NCBI GenBank assembly: GCA_041476565.1
Contig: JBGOTQ010000001.1
Span: 23,853 to 87,852, forward strand
From: DATKMG01 sp041476565
GTDB lineage: Bacteria; Acidobacteriota; Terriglobia; Versatilivoradales; Versatilivoraceae
Direction of reading: 5' to 3'
Length of the DNA stretch: 64,000 nt
A program made the translations under genes and the position numbers. The notes beneath the pieces are model-generated. The model had not been told where the DNA came from and made no database searches. It saw only the letters and a program-made list of their open reading frames with translations. This document shows, piece by piece, positions 28,219-37,440 of this stretch (positions are counted from its first letter, which is position 1; the number at the start of each line of letters is the position of its first letter).

Positions 28219-28283
28219 TGGGGATCGAACCCACGGCCACTGGAGCCACAATCCAGCGCTCTACCAGCTGAGCTACACTCACC
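28207..28283 (-). tRNA. tRNA-His (GTG), CCA encoded
   Basis: A complete cloverleaf on the minus strand. The acceptor stem GTGAGTG/CACTCAC forms 7 perfect pairs. The anticodon stem CTGGA/TCCAG encloses loop TTGTGGC with the anticodon GTG for histidine. The T arm GTGGG-TTCGATC-CCCAT pairs with one G-T. The extra G(-1) typical of tRNA-His is present at 28283, opposite discriminator C at 28210, and CCA is encoded at 28209-28207. Its 3' end overlaps the DUF3108 gene end on the opposite strand. Confidence 0.95.
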
Positions 28284-28524
28284 ATATCAACAAAGGGCCT
28301 TTGACGACGGGCCCGGCTTCAACTCGATCCTCCCCAACAACCGACTCAGTCTAATACAATTGACGATGCGGTGCAAGAGTCAGGTGTGGCAAGAAGGCAC
28401 GCGACAGGTTTGAGGGGGGATTAAGTTCAGAAGAGAGCCGGATTGAATTCTGTGTGGCAAAAATGCTAAATTGCCATGCTATTCTAATGCGTGTCTTGGA
28501 GAGGGCAGTTTGTGGAGTCCTGAT

Positions 28525-29547
28525 ATGAAAGCTCTAATCCTGGCAGGTGGAGAGGGCACAAGGCTGCGTCCGTTGACGATCAACACGCCCAAGCCCATTG
28601 TGCCTGTCGTGACAATTCCGTTACTGAGATACCAGATCGAACTCCTCAGGCAACACGGGATCCGGGAAGTTGTACTCTCTCTCTCTTATCAACCCCACCG
28701 AATCGAGCAGGTTTTGGGGGACGGGTCCAGCTTCGGGGTTCGTCTTCATTACTTGGTAGAGACTGTTCCTTTGGGAACGGCTGGCGCTTTCAAGAACGCT
28801 GAAACTCTGCTCGACACTGCCACGGTGGTCTTCAATGGCGACATCCTTTGTGAACTCAACCTCACCGAAGTCATCAGGCTGCATCAGGACCGGCAGGCGA
28901 CAGCCACTCTGGTGCTCACCCGCGTGGAAAACCCATCGGCTTACGGGCTGGTCGAGACTGAGAAGGACGGGCGGATTACCCGCTTCCTGGAGAAGCCGGC
29001 TCTTCACGAGATCACCTGCGATACCATTAATGCGGGAGCCTATGTCCTGGAACCTGAAGTGCTGCGATGGATTCCTGCTGCCCAAGCGTACTCTTTTGAA
29101 AAGGGCCTGTTCCCCGCACTCCTGAAGCACAGCCGGCCGATGAGCGCCTTCATATCAGACGGCTATTGGATAGACATCGGAACCCCACAGAAATACCTTC
29201 AGGTTCATCAGGACATTTTGCGCCAGCGTTTTTCACCCGCCTTAATGGTTCCGTCGTCCTTGCTAGAGATTGCCGAAGTCCTCTGTGCAAATTCTGTTGT
29301 CGACCCGACTTGCCGGATTGGGGAAGGCTGCCAAATCCTCTCGTCTTGCATTGGGAGCGATAGTGTAATCGGCAGGAAAGCAGTGATCGAAAACTCCGTT
29401 ATCTGGCCCGGGGTGACCATCGGGGAGTCTGCCCGATTGAGTGGTTGTATTGTCGGTGGTCATTGTGAGATTGGTTCCAACACCGTCCTCTCACCAGGAG
29501 TCGTCTTGGGGGACCGCTGCAGGGTCACGGATTACAGCCGGTTGTAG
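28525..29547 (+). CDS. NDP-sugar nucleotidyltransferase (mannose-1-phosphate guanylyltransferase-like)
   Basis: A 340-residue enzyme that joins a sugar 1-phosphate to a nucleoside triphosphate. The N-terminal domain has the signature LILAGGEGTRLRPLT, the product-contact FNGDIL and the base-contact region with FLEKP. A left-handed parallel beta-helix of hexapeptide repeats follows from about residue 265 (VIGRKAVIENSVIWPGVTIGE). GDP-mannose or glucose-1-phosphate activity cannot be distinguished by eye. The ATG at 28525 directly precedes the core strand. No other sugar-nucleotide genes are adjacent. Confidence 0.85.
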   Translation: MKALILAGGEGTRLRPLTINTPKPIVPVVTIPLLRYQIELLRQHGIREVVLSLSYQPHRIEQVLGDGSSFGVRLHYLVETVPLGTAGAFKNAETLLDTATVVFNGDILCELNLTEVIRLHQDRQATATLVLTRVENPSAYGLVETEKDGRITRFLEKPALHEITCDTINAGAYVLEPEVLRWIPAAQAYSFEKGLFPALLKHSRPMSAFISDGYWIDIGTPQKYLQVHQDILRQRFSPALMVPSSLLEIAEVLCANSVVDPTCRIGEGCQILSSCIGSDSVIGRKAVIENSVIWPGVTIGESARLSGCIVGGHCEIGSNTVLSPGVVLGDRCRVTDYSRL

Positions 29548-29624
29548 TCGGGTGAAACCTGTCGTGCCAAAGCATTGGGCTGAGTTGACTCACTGTCTGG
29601 CTGGCAAGGGTTTGCGCGACGATC

Positions 29625-30812
29625 TTACAATCGGCTTCTCAGTATCTCCAGTAGTTCTTCGTCGAGCAGGATGATCGGGTTGGTCTTCATGCTTCCGGCG
29701 CGACACTTTGCTGCCACCATTCCCAAGTCGGACTCTGCCACCCCAAATTCACCAAGCCTGGGCAATCCCAATTGCTGAGTCCGTTCCACGAGGCCTTGGA
29801 CCAAGGCCTCCCAGGCCTCCGCAAATTCAAGATCGGGTTTTCGACTGAAGACCCTCCCCAACCGAGCGTACTTGACAAGCGCGGGACTCTGTGGGTTCCT
29901 CGCTTGCAGGGCTCGGATATTCATCGCAGTCGAAGCCGCCAGCAACGTTCCGCAAACCACCCCATGGGGAATAGGAAAGGAGGCACCCAGTGGTGAAGCC
30001 AGGCCATGAACCGCTCCTAATCCGGCTTGCGCCAGAGTGATACCTGAAATCAGGGCCCCATAGGCCATCCGGGCACTCGCCGCAGGGACTGTGTTTTCGG
30101 CCTCGAACAGCACCGGCAAGCTCTCCCAGACTCTTCCGATCGCGTCAAGGGCCAGGCTGTCAGTGAAGGGGTTGGCATTGAGAGAGGCAAACGATTCAAT
30201 CAGCTGAGTCAACGCATCCATCCCGTCCGCAGCAATCAATGGGGGTGGGCAGGTGGAAAGCAAATCTGGGTCAACTACGGCATATTGAGGCACCAGCAAT
30301 TCGTGGCGAAACGACTTCTTGAACCCATTGGGTCCACGTTGGCTCAGCACAGCGTTCTTAGTGGCTTCGCTTCCAGTACCCGCCGTAGTTGGAACTGCCA
30401 GAAAAGGGACCGACGGTCCAAGGTAAGGCATCTCCGGCCCAACCCCTTCCAGGTGATCCATGACGGAGTTACCGGGAAGTAACAAACCAGCAATGGCCTT
30501 GGCCGCATCCAGGACGCTCCCACCCCCAATGCCGATCACAACCGAAATACCCGTGCCCTTCAGGGACCGTACCTGCTCGTCGACAAACTGAGGAGAGGGT
30601 TCTCCTCCCACTCTTATGTGTTCCCAGGAGAAGGCTTTCTTCTTCAGGTCATCCAGAAATGGCTGGCAGAACCGGGAATTCTCAAATGACGAAACCCCCG
30701 TCACCAAGAGCGCCCGTTTGCCAAAGGGTGCAGCAAAGTCGGGCAGCTGGCACATCGATCCCGCTCCGAACACAATCCGGGGAAGGCGGGAAATAGCAAA
30801 AGGGAGGATCAT
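29625..30812 (-). CDS. iron-containing alcohol dehydrogenase
   Basis: A 395-residue group III (Fe-ADH) dehydrogenase. It starts with the usual PRIVFGAGSM strand, has the NAD(P)-binding GGGSVLDAAKAIA and the TAGTGSEAT loop, and shows metal-site His residues in the ...AVHGLASPLGASFPIPHG... region. It interconverts alcohols and aldehydes or ketones. The ATG overlaps the stop of the ABM gene in ATGA, so translation is coupled. The substrate is unknown. Coupling with a monooxygenase-like protein suggests a small catabolic unit. Confidence 0.87.
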   Translation of the reverse strand: MILPFAISRLPRIVFGAGSMCQLPDFAAPFGKRALLVTGVSSFENSRFCQPFLDDLKKKAFSWEHIRVGGEPSPQFVDEQVRSLKGTGISVVIGIGGGSVLDAAKAIAGLLLPGNSVMDHLEGVGPEMPYLGPSVPFLAVPTTAGTGSEATKNAVLSQRGPNGFKKSFRHELLVPQYAVVDPDLLSTCPPPLIAADGMDALTQLIESFASLNANPFTDSLALDAIGRVWESLPVLFEAENTVPAASARMAYGALISGITLAQAGLGAVHGLASPLGASFPIPHGVVCGTLLAASTAMNIRALQARNPQSPALVKYARLGRVFSRKPDLEFAEAWEALVQGLVERTQQLGLPRLGEFGVAESDLGMVAAKCRAGSMKTNPIILLDEELLEILRSRL

Positions 30813-31117
30813 TTCTGGACAACCTCGGTGGGGAAGAGCCCCTTGTACACGATTCCCTGTCGGGGAGAGGCCATCCAATCTGCCACGCTGTCCCGCCATT
30901 GCAGATAGTGGGCAGTCTGCTTGTGTGCAGCCGCATCGCCAGCTGTGGCATAGGCCTCGTAGAGAATGAACATCGAAGGATCTCCGGGCGAGTGCAGGAC
31001 GTCAAAGCGACAATTGCCGGGCTCCAGGAGCGAGGCTTCATGATTTGCCTTAGTGGCCGAAATGAAGTCGTCGATTCGGCCCGGCTTCACGTGGACATGA
31101 ACCAAGGTGACATACAT
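30809..31117 (-). CDS. antibiotic biosynthesis monooxygenase (ABM) domain protein
   Basis: A 102-residue single-domain protein of the ABM/quinol monooxygenase fold (LsrG/YgiN type). It begins YVTLVHVHVKPGRIDDF, has the core FDVLHSPGDPSMFILYEAYAT and ends with W and KGL-type strand residues. Members oxidise quinols or degrade small signals, and many are uncharacterised. The start has AGAGGAG 8 bp before the ATG. It is the first gene of the pair with the iron dehydrogenase. Confidence 0.85.
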   Translation of the reverse strand: MYVTLVHVHVKPGRIDDFISATKANHEASLLEPGNCRFDVLHSPGDPSMFILYEAYATAGDAAAHKQTAHYLQWRDSVADWMASPRQGIVYKGLFPTEVVQK

Positions 31118-31334
31118 CGGGAATCTCCTCTTAGAAGATTATCTCAAAGGACTTTGGTGTCGAAAACACCGAGCGGACCGGGGCACTCAAGTTAGCAGGT
31201 TTGGCCGGCAGTTCAACGTACCCGAACTCCTCGCTTCGGTCACGGTCGCAAACGATGCGTGAGGGCGGCCCCGTGCGTGGAGCACGGGTCGCAACGCCCA
31301 CTTCGGGCAGTCCTCTCGGGGATTCTTCCATCAG

Positions 31335-32723
31335 CTATTCCGCTGGACTGACCTTGAACAACCTGGAAGCGTGGGGGCCCAGGCGCCAGCTCGGTTTGTT
31401 TCTGAATATTCCTAAATCCTGTTCCTGCCAAAGATCCCGGAGTCGGCAGATTTCCGGCATTCCCAATTCACTCCAGTTGAGCTCAAGGTTGGCTTCGTCA
31501 TCGGCGAGGTTGAATACAGCCAGGTACTTGGCTGATGTGCCCGGGACGTCAGCGGTCCAGGCAATTAGATCTCCTCTGGCAAACAGCTCTCGGTTCCGGG
31601 TACTGTTCTGGTTCACTGCCAGGACTTCCCGATTCGTCAGCAGGGTCAGCGTAAATTCACTATTGCTCGGCAGGTCGCCTCCAAACATTAACGGGGAACG
31701 GAGGATGGACCACAGAGTCAGAAGGGTTACCTGCTCATCCCGTGTCAAATTACTCTGGCGGTCTTCACCCTGTTCGGCACGAATTCCAATTCTTCCAAGG
31801 GGCAGCATATCCGCGTCCGGCCAGGAATCAGGCCCTACCGAATCCGCCCACTTTCGGCACAGGCTGAACTGGGCCTTTAGATCAGGCCAACGATCCCAAA
31901 AGTCATTGGAAATTCTCCACAGCTGAGCATGGTCCCGAACATGTTCCTTGCGAGCTGTGTCAGTTGGACCCGGGGACAGGCTCAGGACCATGGGTCGTCG
32001 TACTCGCTTAATGGCGTTGGACAGGGCTTCAATCTCTGCGGCGTGATAGGGTTCAGTCATATCGTCCGCCTTGATGAAGTCTACTCCCCAGTCGGCGTAG
32101 AGCTGGACAATCGAGTCGTAGTAGGCCTGCCCGCTGCGGCTTGAAGTGTCGATCCCATACATGTCTGTATTCCACGAGCACAGGCTCTGAGTGTCAGCAA
32201 TTTCGCGAGCGCTCGCGGATGTTCCCAGCACCGGGAGTTTCAGTTTAACCGCCAGACGGGGAATGCCCCGCATGATGTGGATTCCGAATTTCAGCCCTTT
32301 GCCGTGGACATAGTCGGCTAGAGGCTTGAAACCTTTTCCCTGAGCAGCAGAGGGGAAACGGTTTGGAGCTGGAAGCAACCGGCCATACTCATCCATCACA
32401 ATGTCAGCATTTTCCCGGTAACCATGGGCTTTGGCATTCGGTTCATACCATTGGATGTCGACCACCACGTACTGCCACCCGAAGGAAGCCAAGTATCGGG
32501 CCATGTAGTCGGCATTGGCCTTGACCTCTTCCTCTCGAACGGAAGTGCCATAGCAATCCCAGCTATTCCAACCCATGGGCGGCGATGGCGCCAATCTCGC
32601 AGCAGGCAATGAATTCGTGGCTCTGGACCCAGTTCGAGGATTCCTGTTGCTTCCTGAATTAACACCAACAAGAACCCCCAGGATTAACATTGAAAAACAA
32701 CCTGCTAGGGTTGATCTCCTCAT
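31335..32723 (-). CDS. glycoside hydrolase family 27 (alpha-galactosidase-like), secreted
   Basis: A 462-residue exported enzyme. A signal peptide (about residues 1-25, FSMLILGVLVGV) precedes the GH27 TIM barrel. Motifs are PPMGWNSWDCYG at the barrel start, VDIQWYEP and the nucleophile strand VDFIKADDMTEP. A C-terminal beta domain ends in LFKVSPAE. It probably cleaves alpha-galactosides outside the cytoplasm; alpha-N-acetylgalactosaminidase or isomaltosidase activity cannot be excluded. Length is complete. The 217 bp downstream (31118-31334) show no convincing gene. No sugar transporter or other CAZyme is adjacent. Confidence 0.88.
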   Translation of the reverse strand: MRRSTLAGCFSMLILGVLVGVNSGSNRNPRTGSRATNSLPAARLAPSPPMGWNSWDCYGTSVREEEVKANADYMARYLASFGWQYVVVDIQWYEPNAKAHGYRENADIVMDEYGRLLPAPNRFPSAAQGKGFKPLADYVHGKGLKFGIHIMRGIPRLAVKLKLPVLGTSASAREIADTQSLCSWNTDMYGIDTSSRSGQAYYDSIVQLYADWGVDFIKADDMTEPYHAAEIEALSNAIKRVRRPMVLSLSPGPTDTARKEHVRDHAQLWRISNDFWDRWPDLKAQFSLCRKWADSVGPDSWPDADMLPLGRIGIRAEQGEDRQSNLTRDEQVTLLTLWSILRSPLMFGGDLPSNSEFTLTLLTNREVLAVNQNSTRNRELFARGDLIAWTADVPGTSAKYLAVFNLADDEANLELNWSELGMPEICRLRDLWQEQDLGIFRNKPSWRLGPHASRLFKVSPAE

Positions 32724-32877
32724 CTACTCAATATCTCCTGCGATTGGAACTCGTGGGTCAAATGTTAGTGCAGGGCACATTTCTGAGAGCCTTCAGGGTT
32801 CCTGAGCACTTACAGCTATTCTATCATTGTTAGTAAATGGGGCCGAGTGAGGCTTTGCGCGGTGATGAAAGTCACAG

Positions 32878-32889
32878 CCAGACGTCTGG
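32878..32889. promoter_or_regulatory. perfect 12-bp palindrome between divergent genes
   Basis: CCAGACGTCTGG is a perfect palindrome, 12 bp before the start of the Fe-S membrane protein gene and 155 bp upstream of the GH27 gene. It may bind a dimeric regulator. Evidence is positional only. Confidence 0.3.
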
Positions 32890-32901
32890 ACTAAACCGAC
32901 A

Positions 32902-33990
32902 ATGCCTTCCATGAACCTAGCATGCGACGAACCCCCCGCAATCCAGTCAGTCAATCCGGCTTCAGAGAAGCGGCTCAAGAAAAAACTATTCCGCCGGCGC
33001 TCAATTGACCGATCCCAGCAGATACGCCACGGGGTGCAGGCATTATTTGTGTTGCTGAATCTTTGGATTGGGGGAGAGTTCTATCTCTTTGTTCGCTACT
33101 GCGAAAGTGGAGGAGCCGGGACCAAGGTGGAACGTCCGGCCGGGGCCGAAGGCTGGCTTCCCATTGCGGCCCTCATGAATCTCAAATACTCTTTGTTGAC
33201 CGGACACATGCCTCCAATTCATCCCGCTGCCATGTTCTTGCTCATCGCTTTCCTGGGGGTCTCCTGGCTCTTCCGGAAATCCTTTTGCAGCTGGCTTTGT
33301 CCGATCGGTACAATCTCCGAGATGCTTTGGAACTTAGGGCGGCGCCTTTTCAAGAGGAATCTGGATTTACATCGTTGGTTAGATCTGCCGTTCCGCACCT
33401 TGAAGTATTTCCTGCTTGGCCTTTTTGTCTATGCTGTGGCGAGTATGTCGCCGCCGGCCCTTCTGGCGTTCATGAAAAGCCCGTACGGACTTATTGCTGA
33501 TGTCAAAATGCTGAACTTCTTCCGCTCTTCGTCTTCGACGGTGCTTCTGGTCCTGGGGTTCCTGGCCCTGGCTTCCCTCTTCGTCAAAAACTTCTGGTGC
33601 CGGTATCTCTGTCCGTATGGGGCGTTGATGGGGCTAGCTGCACTACTGAGTCCCAGTCGTATCCGGCGGGACCCATTAGTTTGCATCGATTGTGCCAAGT
33701 GCTCCCGGGCCTGTCCATCCCTCCTTCCAGTAGACCGGCTGTTGATGGTACGATCCGCTGAATGCACCGGTTGCCTGGAATGTGTAGCTATCTGCCCGGC
33801 TGAAGGAGCTCTCCGGTTGTCTCTAGGCAGGAGAAGAACCGTGCCTACCTGGGCATTGGCTGCCGGGATCCTCACTGTTTGCCTGGTCATTGTGGGTTAC
33901 GCGAAGTGGTCGGGGCACTGGCAATCCAATATCCCGCAACAGGTCTATTTCAATCTCGTCCCTCGGTCCGGCGAATTGGCGCATCCCTGA
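32902..33990 (+). CDS. membrane 4Fe-4S ferredoxin-type protein (NapH/NosR/CcoG-like)
   Basis: A 362-residue membrane iron-sulfur protein. Hydrophobic segments alternate with two CxxxCP-type membrane-edge motifs (CSWLCPIG and CRYLCPYG). Two soluble 4Fe-4S motifs follow, CIDCAKCSRACP and CTGCLECVAICP. Such proteins pass electrons from the quinol pool to periplasmic reductases or act in oxidase assembly. No partner reductase is adjacent. A last span near residues 310-330 ends the protein. The ATG at 32902 is one of two close choices; the other is 9 bp further on. Confidence 0.85.
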   Translation: MPSMNLACDEPPAIQSVNPASEKRLKKKLFRRRSIDRSQQIRHGVQALFVLLNLWIGGEFYLFVRYCESGGAGTKVERPAGAEGWLPIAALMNLKYSLLTGHMPPIHPAAMFLLIAFLGVSWLFRKSFCSWLCPIGTISEMLWNLGRRLFKRNLDLHRWLDLPFRTLKYFLLGLFVYAVASMSPPALLAFMKSPYGLIADVKMLNFFRSSSSTVLLVLGFLALASLFVKNFWCRYLCPYGALMGLAALLSPSRIRRDPLVCIDCAKCSRACPSLLPVDRLLMVRSAECTGCLECVAICPAEGALRLSLGRRRTVPTWALAAGILTVCLVIVGYAKWSGHWQSNIPQQVYFNLVPRSGELAHP

Positions 33991-34140
33991 CCAAGCCGTT
34001 TTTCATCCGACCATGAGAAATAGGACCCCTCTGTTGACGACGAGTCGGGCCTCTATCTTCAGCACCCACGGATCGGACTGCAATGATGAATCCGGGCCGC
34101 TGTGCTTTCGATCTTGAGTATCCAACCCAAGGCATTTATC

Positions 34141-35064
34141 ATGGAGGCCATGTCGAACCCGCTCATTTTTGACGCGCACGTCCATTTCTTCTCTCGCGAG
34201 GTCATTGGCTTTTATGCCAGGCAGTCTCCTGAACTAAAGGGACTGCCTGATCCGGAGGCCGTTGCGGTTGAGCGTCTGGGCATCGAGCCTCCGCCGGCTG
34301 AACCGGAGGCCTTGGCCCGGCGCTGGGCGGAAGAACTGGACCGTTTTGGGGTTCAGAAAGCCGTCCTGTTTGGGAGCGCTCCACACGAGCAGCACTCCAT
34401 TGGGAAGGCCGTACGTGCCTACCCTGATCGGTTCGTCGGGTTCCAGATGGTGAATCCGAGTGTCCCAAACCTGCAGGAGGTTCTGGAGGAGATGGTCACT
34501 TGCGGACTGAAAGGGGTGTTGCTTTTTCCTGCCATGCATTCCTACTATGTGGATGATCAGGTCTGCCGACCAGTCTACGAGGCTGCGCGGAAATACCGGC
34601 TAATTGTCTTCATCCATCTCGGTCAATTAAAGATTGCCATCCGTGACAAGCTGGGCATATCCGGCAGGATGGAAGAACGCTACGGAGACCCTCGTCGGCT
34701 TGTCAAAATCCTTCGGGAAAATGAGGATTTGGCCTTTATTGTCCCCCATTTTGGAAATGGCCACTTGACGTCCCTGCTTGCACTGGCCCAAGGGGTCCGG
34801 AACCTTTATCTCGACACATCCAGTTCAAACTCATGGATGCAGGCCACTCCCGAATATCCAAACCTGGAATCAGTCTTCCACACGGCCCTTGACGCGCCCT
34901 CCTTCGGGCTAACCCGGATCCTGTTCGGGACCGATTCCACAGTCTTTCCCCGGGGTTGGCGTCGCGATGTCTTCGACAGCCAGCTGGAAGTGATGAATCG
35001 ACTGGGGTTGTCTCGCCACGAAGTCCACGCAATCCTTTACGGGAACCTGGCGCGGCTCCTGTAG
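34141..35064 (+). CDS. amidohydrolase family 2 protein
   Basis: A 307-residue metal-dependent hydrolase or decarboxylase of the amidohydrolase-2 family. The metal-binding DAHVHFF lies near the start (about residue 10), VGFQMVNPS and the later HFGNGH lie in the middle, and FGTDSTVFPRG carries the catalytic Asp. Members include hydrolases and non-oxidative decarboxylases, so the reaction is not fixed. Two ATGs are close (34141 and 34150). A GGAGG sits only 2 bp before the second, so the first is preferred. Confidence 0.82.
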   Translation: MEAMSNPLIFDAHVHFFSREVIGFYARQSPELKGLPDPEAVAVERLGIEPPPAEPEALARRWAEELDRFGVQKAVLFGSAPHEQHSIGKAVRAYPDRFVGFQMVNPSVPNLQEVLEEMVTCGLKGVLLFPAMHSYYVDDQVCRPVYEAARKYRLIVFIHLGQLKIAIRDKLGISGRMEERYGDPRRLVKILRENEDLAFIVPHFGNGHLTSLLALAQGVRNLYLDTSSSNSWMQATPEYPNLESVFHTALDAPSFGLTRILFGTDSTVFPRGWRRDVFDSQLEVMNRLGLSRHEVHAILYGNLARLL

Positions 35065-35163
35065 CCTCAACCCGCCTCATCTTGGATCCTAATCCAATGG
35101 GCCCATCTAGCCGATAGGATCAGTTTGAAGGGATAATGCTCACCGTTCTCCTACACTAAACAA

Positions 35164-36936
35164 ATGCTGAAACTCAGACGCCCCCGATTACTCCACCATG
35201 TTCTATTGGTCCTGCTGGTGGTTAGCATCGGGCCTTTGAGTTTCTATGGATGGGAACTCATCCAGCTCAACAAAGAGAAATTGGAAACCAATGAAAAGTT
35301 GACGCAGCTCATTATTGCCAAGTCCCTGTCTCGAGAGATAGCTCAATACCTCAATGGTTGTCGAGAGCAAATCTTGGCGTTCGCCGGTGCGGTGGAACTC
35401 ACAGGTCTTGACAACCCTGGGAAGATAGCCTTATTGCAGAAGAAATTGGAGGAATTTGTCAACCAATCCAAAAACCTGCTTTACATCAACATCGTCGATA
35501 ACCGGGGTAAAGGCGTCCGTGCGGGACGTTTCAAAGCAGACGACCCGGTCATTCAGCGCTTATTTCAGATCGCTTTCCTGGAGGCCAGTAAGCGAGACTC
35601 CTACATGTACATTAGTGCTCCCAAAGAAATCGAGTTGGGTAACCAGCGTGAGCCTGTCATCATCATGTCCACTCCCGTTCGCTCAGTGGCGGGGTGGACT
35701 GGTGCCACGACCGTGGTCTTAGGTTTGGACGATCTGATCCGTTGGGTGACGGACTATAGCAAGGGTGGCAAGACCGTTTATGTTGTCGATTTCAGCGGTC
35801 GGATCGTGGCCCATCCCAATCGGGAGACCATCCCGGCAGGGATGGATTTCAGCAGAATTGAGATCGTCAAAGAGTTCATTGATGCCTGGAACCTGTCCAA
35901 GGGCAATGTCCGACTCCCGGGAACCCGGCCGTTTAAGCTCCAGGAAAACGGTCGGGACAAGGAGATGCTGGGCACATATTATCCCATCCCCGATGCTTCC
36001 TGGGGGGTCATCGTCCAAATCGCCGAAAGAGACGCCTATGCCACGGTAACCAAGATGAAGGGGGAGACCATCAAGTGGGGAATCCTGATGCTGCTCCTCT
36101 CTCTTTTAGTGGGGTCGATTAGCGCACGATCGATCGCAACCCCCATTCAACAGCTTGCCGAGAGCACCCGTTCTATCGCCAGAGGAGACTTCTCCAAGAA
36201 AATCAAACTGAGGACAAAGACCGAAATCGGGGAATTGGCGGAGACCTTCAACAAGATGACCGACGACCTCGAGGCCTACATCCGGCAGATCAAGCAAGCC
36301 CTCGAGGATAATCATCACCTGCTCTTAAAGAATAAAGCTTTGTTCCTGGGAACCATCCGCGCCCTGGCCGCGGCCATTGACGAAAAGGATCCATATACTC
36401 GAGGTCATTCAGAAAGGGTGACCGAGTATTCCCTTATTTTAGCCAGGCGTCTGGGGATGAGTGAGCAGGAACTGGAGACCCTTCAAATTGCCGCGCTTCT
36501 TCACGATGTAGGGAAAATCGGCATTGATGATAAGGTCCTGAAGAAGCCGGGCTATTTGACCCCGGAGGAATTCGAAGTGATGAAGCAACACCCGGTCAAG
36601 GGAGCCAACATCATGAAATCCATTGATCAAATGAAAGAAATGCTCCCTGGATTGAAGCACCACCATGAACAGTGGGATGGCAACGGATACCCGGATCAGC
36701 TTCAAGGCACGGGAATCCCCCTGGTTGCGCGAATCATCAGTGTGGCGGATACCTTCGATGCCATGACCACAGATCGCCCTTATCAAAGAGCGATTGACCT
36801 CGATTTGACCTTGCAAAAAATCCAGCAGAATGCTGGAATCAAATTCGACGCAGAAGTAGTCGGTGCGTTGATCAGTGCGCTGGCTTCCGGGGAAATTACA
36901 CTCACCCGGGCCCTGGTGCCGGCGCAGGCAATCTAA
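35164..36936 (+). CDS. membrane sensor HD-GYP phosphodiesterase (dCache-HAMP-HD-GYP)
   Basis: A 590-residue sensor. It has an N-terminal anchor (about residues 10-30), a periplasmic sensing domain of the double Cache type (about 35-300), a second span (about 305-325), a HAMP linker and an HD-GYP domain (about 395-570). The HD-GYP domain has HDVGKIGI, KHHHEQWDGNGYP, and the VADTFDAMTTDRPY motif. HD-GYP proteins degrade cyclic di-GMP or bind it. All metal-ligand motifs seem intact, so it is likely active. It controls motility or biofilm-type behaviour in response to an external ligand; no ligand can be named. Confidence 0.92.
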   Translation: MLKLRRPRLLHHVLLVLLVVSIGPLSFYGWELIQLNKEKLETNEKLTQLIIAKSLSREIAQYLNGCREQILAFAGAVELTGLDNPGKIALLQKKLEEFVNQSKNLLYINIVDNRGKGVRAGRFKADDPVIQRLFQIAFLEASKRDSYMYISAPKEIELGNQREPVIIMSTPVRSVAGWTGATTVVLGLDDLIRWVTDYSKGGKTVYVVDFSGRIVAHPNRETIPAGMDFSRIEIVKEFIDAWNLSKGNVRLPGTRPFKLQENGRDKEMLGTYYPIPDASWGVIVQIAERDAYATVTKMKGETIKWGILMLLLSLLVGSISARSIATPIQQLAESTRSIARGDFSKKIKLRTKTEIGELAETFNKMTDDLEAYIRQIKQALEDNHHLLLKNKALFLGTIRALAAAIDEKDPYTRGHSERVTEYSLILARRLGMSEQELETLQIAALLHDVGKIGIDDKVLKKPGYLTPEEFEVMKQHPVKGANIMKSIDQMKEMLPGLKHHHEQWDGNGYPDQLQGTGIPLVARIISVADTFDAMTTDRPYQRAIDLDLTLQKIQQNAGIKFDAEVVGALISALASGEITLTRALVPAQAI

Positions 36937-36983
36937 CAACAATCCAATTTGCCAGTGAACATTGGCTCGGCTTCCCTGATTCA

Positions 36984-37337
36984 ATGCCGTACCAGTCAAT
37001 CTTGAAGACCTTGCTCGAGAGTATCGATGGCGCTGTCGGTGCCGGATTTGTTGACTATGATGGTGAGGCTGTTCAATTGGCTGGACAATTTGAGGATTTT
37101 GCCCATCGTGTTCATCTTGCTTACCAGGGACTCTTTTTGGAAAGCCTGAAGAGTTTCCACGAGCAACATTTGGGCGCTCCCTTATCCCTGGTCTGCGTTT
37201 ACCAGAACCTTACGCTGGTGATTAAGCCGCTTAAAAGCGGTTACTTTCTGGTCCTGACTCTGGCCCACCGCAAGCAATTAGCCAAAGCGCTGCGAGCTGC
37301 CGAAGAGGCGGCAGCCCATCTGAACCTCGATCTATAA
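36984..37337 (+). CDS. roadblock/LC7-like domain protein
   Basis: A 117-residue protein with a roadblock/LC7-like alpha-beta fold. The first helix (SILKTLLESIDGAVGAGFVDYDG) runs into two strands, and a middle helix pair leads to LTLVIKPLKSGYFLVLTL. Bacterial members regulate small GTPases such as MglA, or act in signalling. It lies 47 bp after the HD-GYP gene and 103 bp before ftsY. No Ras-like GTPase is close, so the partner is unknown. Fold recognition by eye is uncertain. Confidence 0.6.
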   Translation: MPYQSILKTLLESIDGAVGAGFVDYDGEAVQLAGQFEDFAHRVHLAYQGLFLESLKSFHEQHLGAPLSLVCVYQNLTLVIKPLKSGYFLVLTLAHRKQLAKALRAAEEAAAHLNLDL

Positions 37338-37440
37338 CCGGTGATTTACTGGGGTTCAGTGGTATCATAAGGCTGTCAGCCTGGCTTGGTGCGGGGCGGA
37401 GTGCCTGCCTTGAGGGGCCACGGTTGAGATGAGGAAATGA

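Noticed and set aside
31131..31331. 66-codon minus-strand frame after the GH27 gene, possible C-terminal extension
   Set aside because: The GH27 protein already ends with its expected C-terminal strand (LFKVSPAE), and the extra frame shows no recognisable family.
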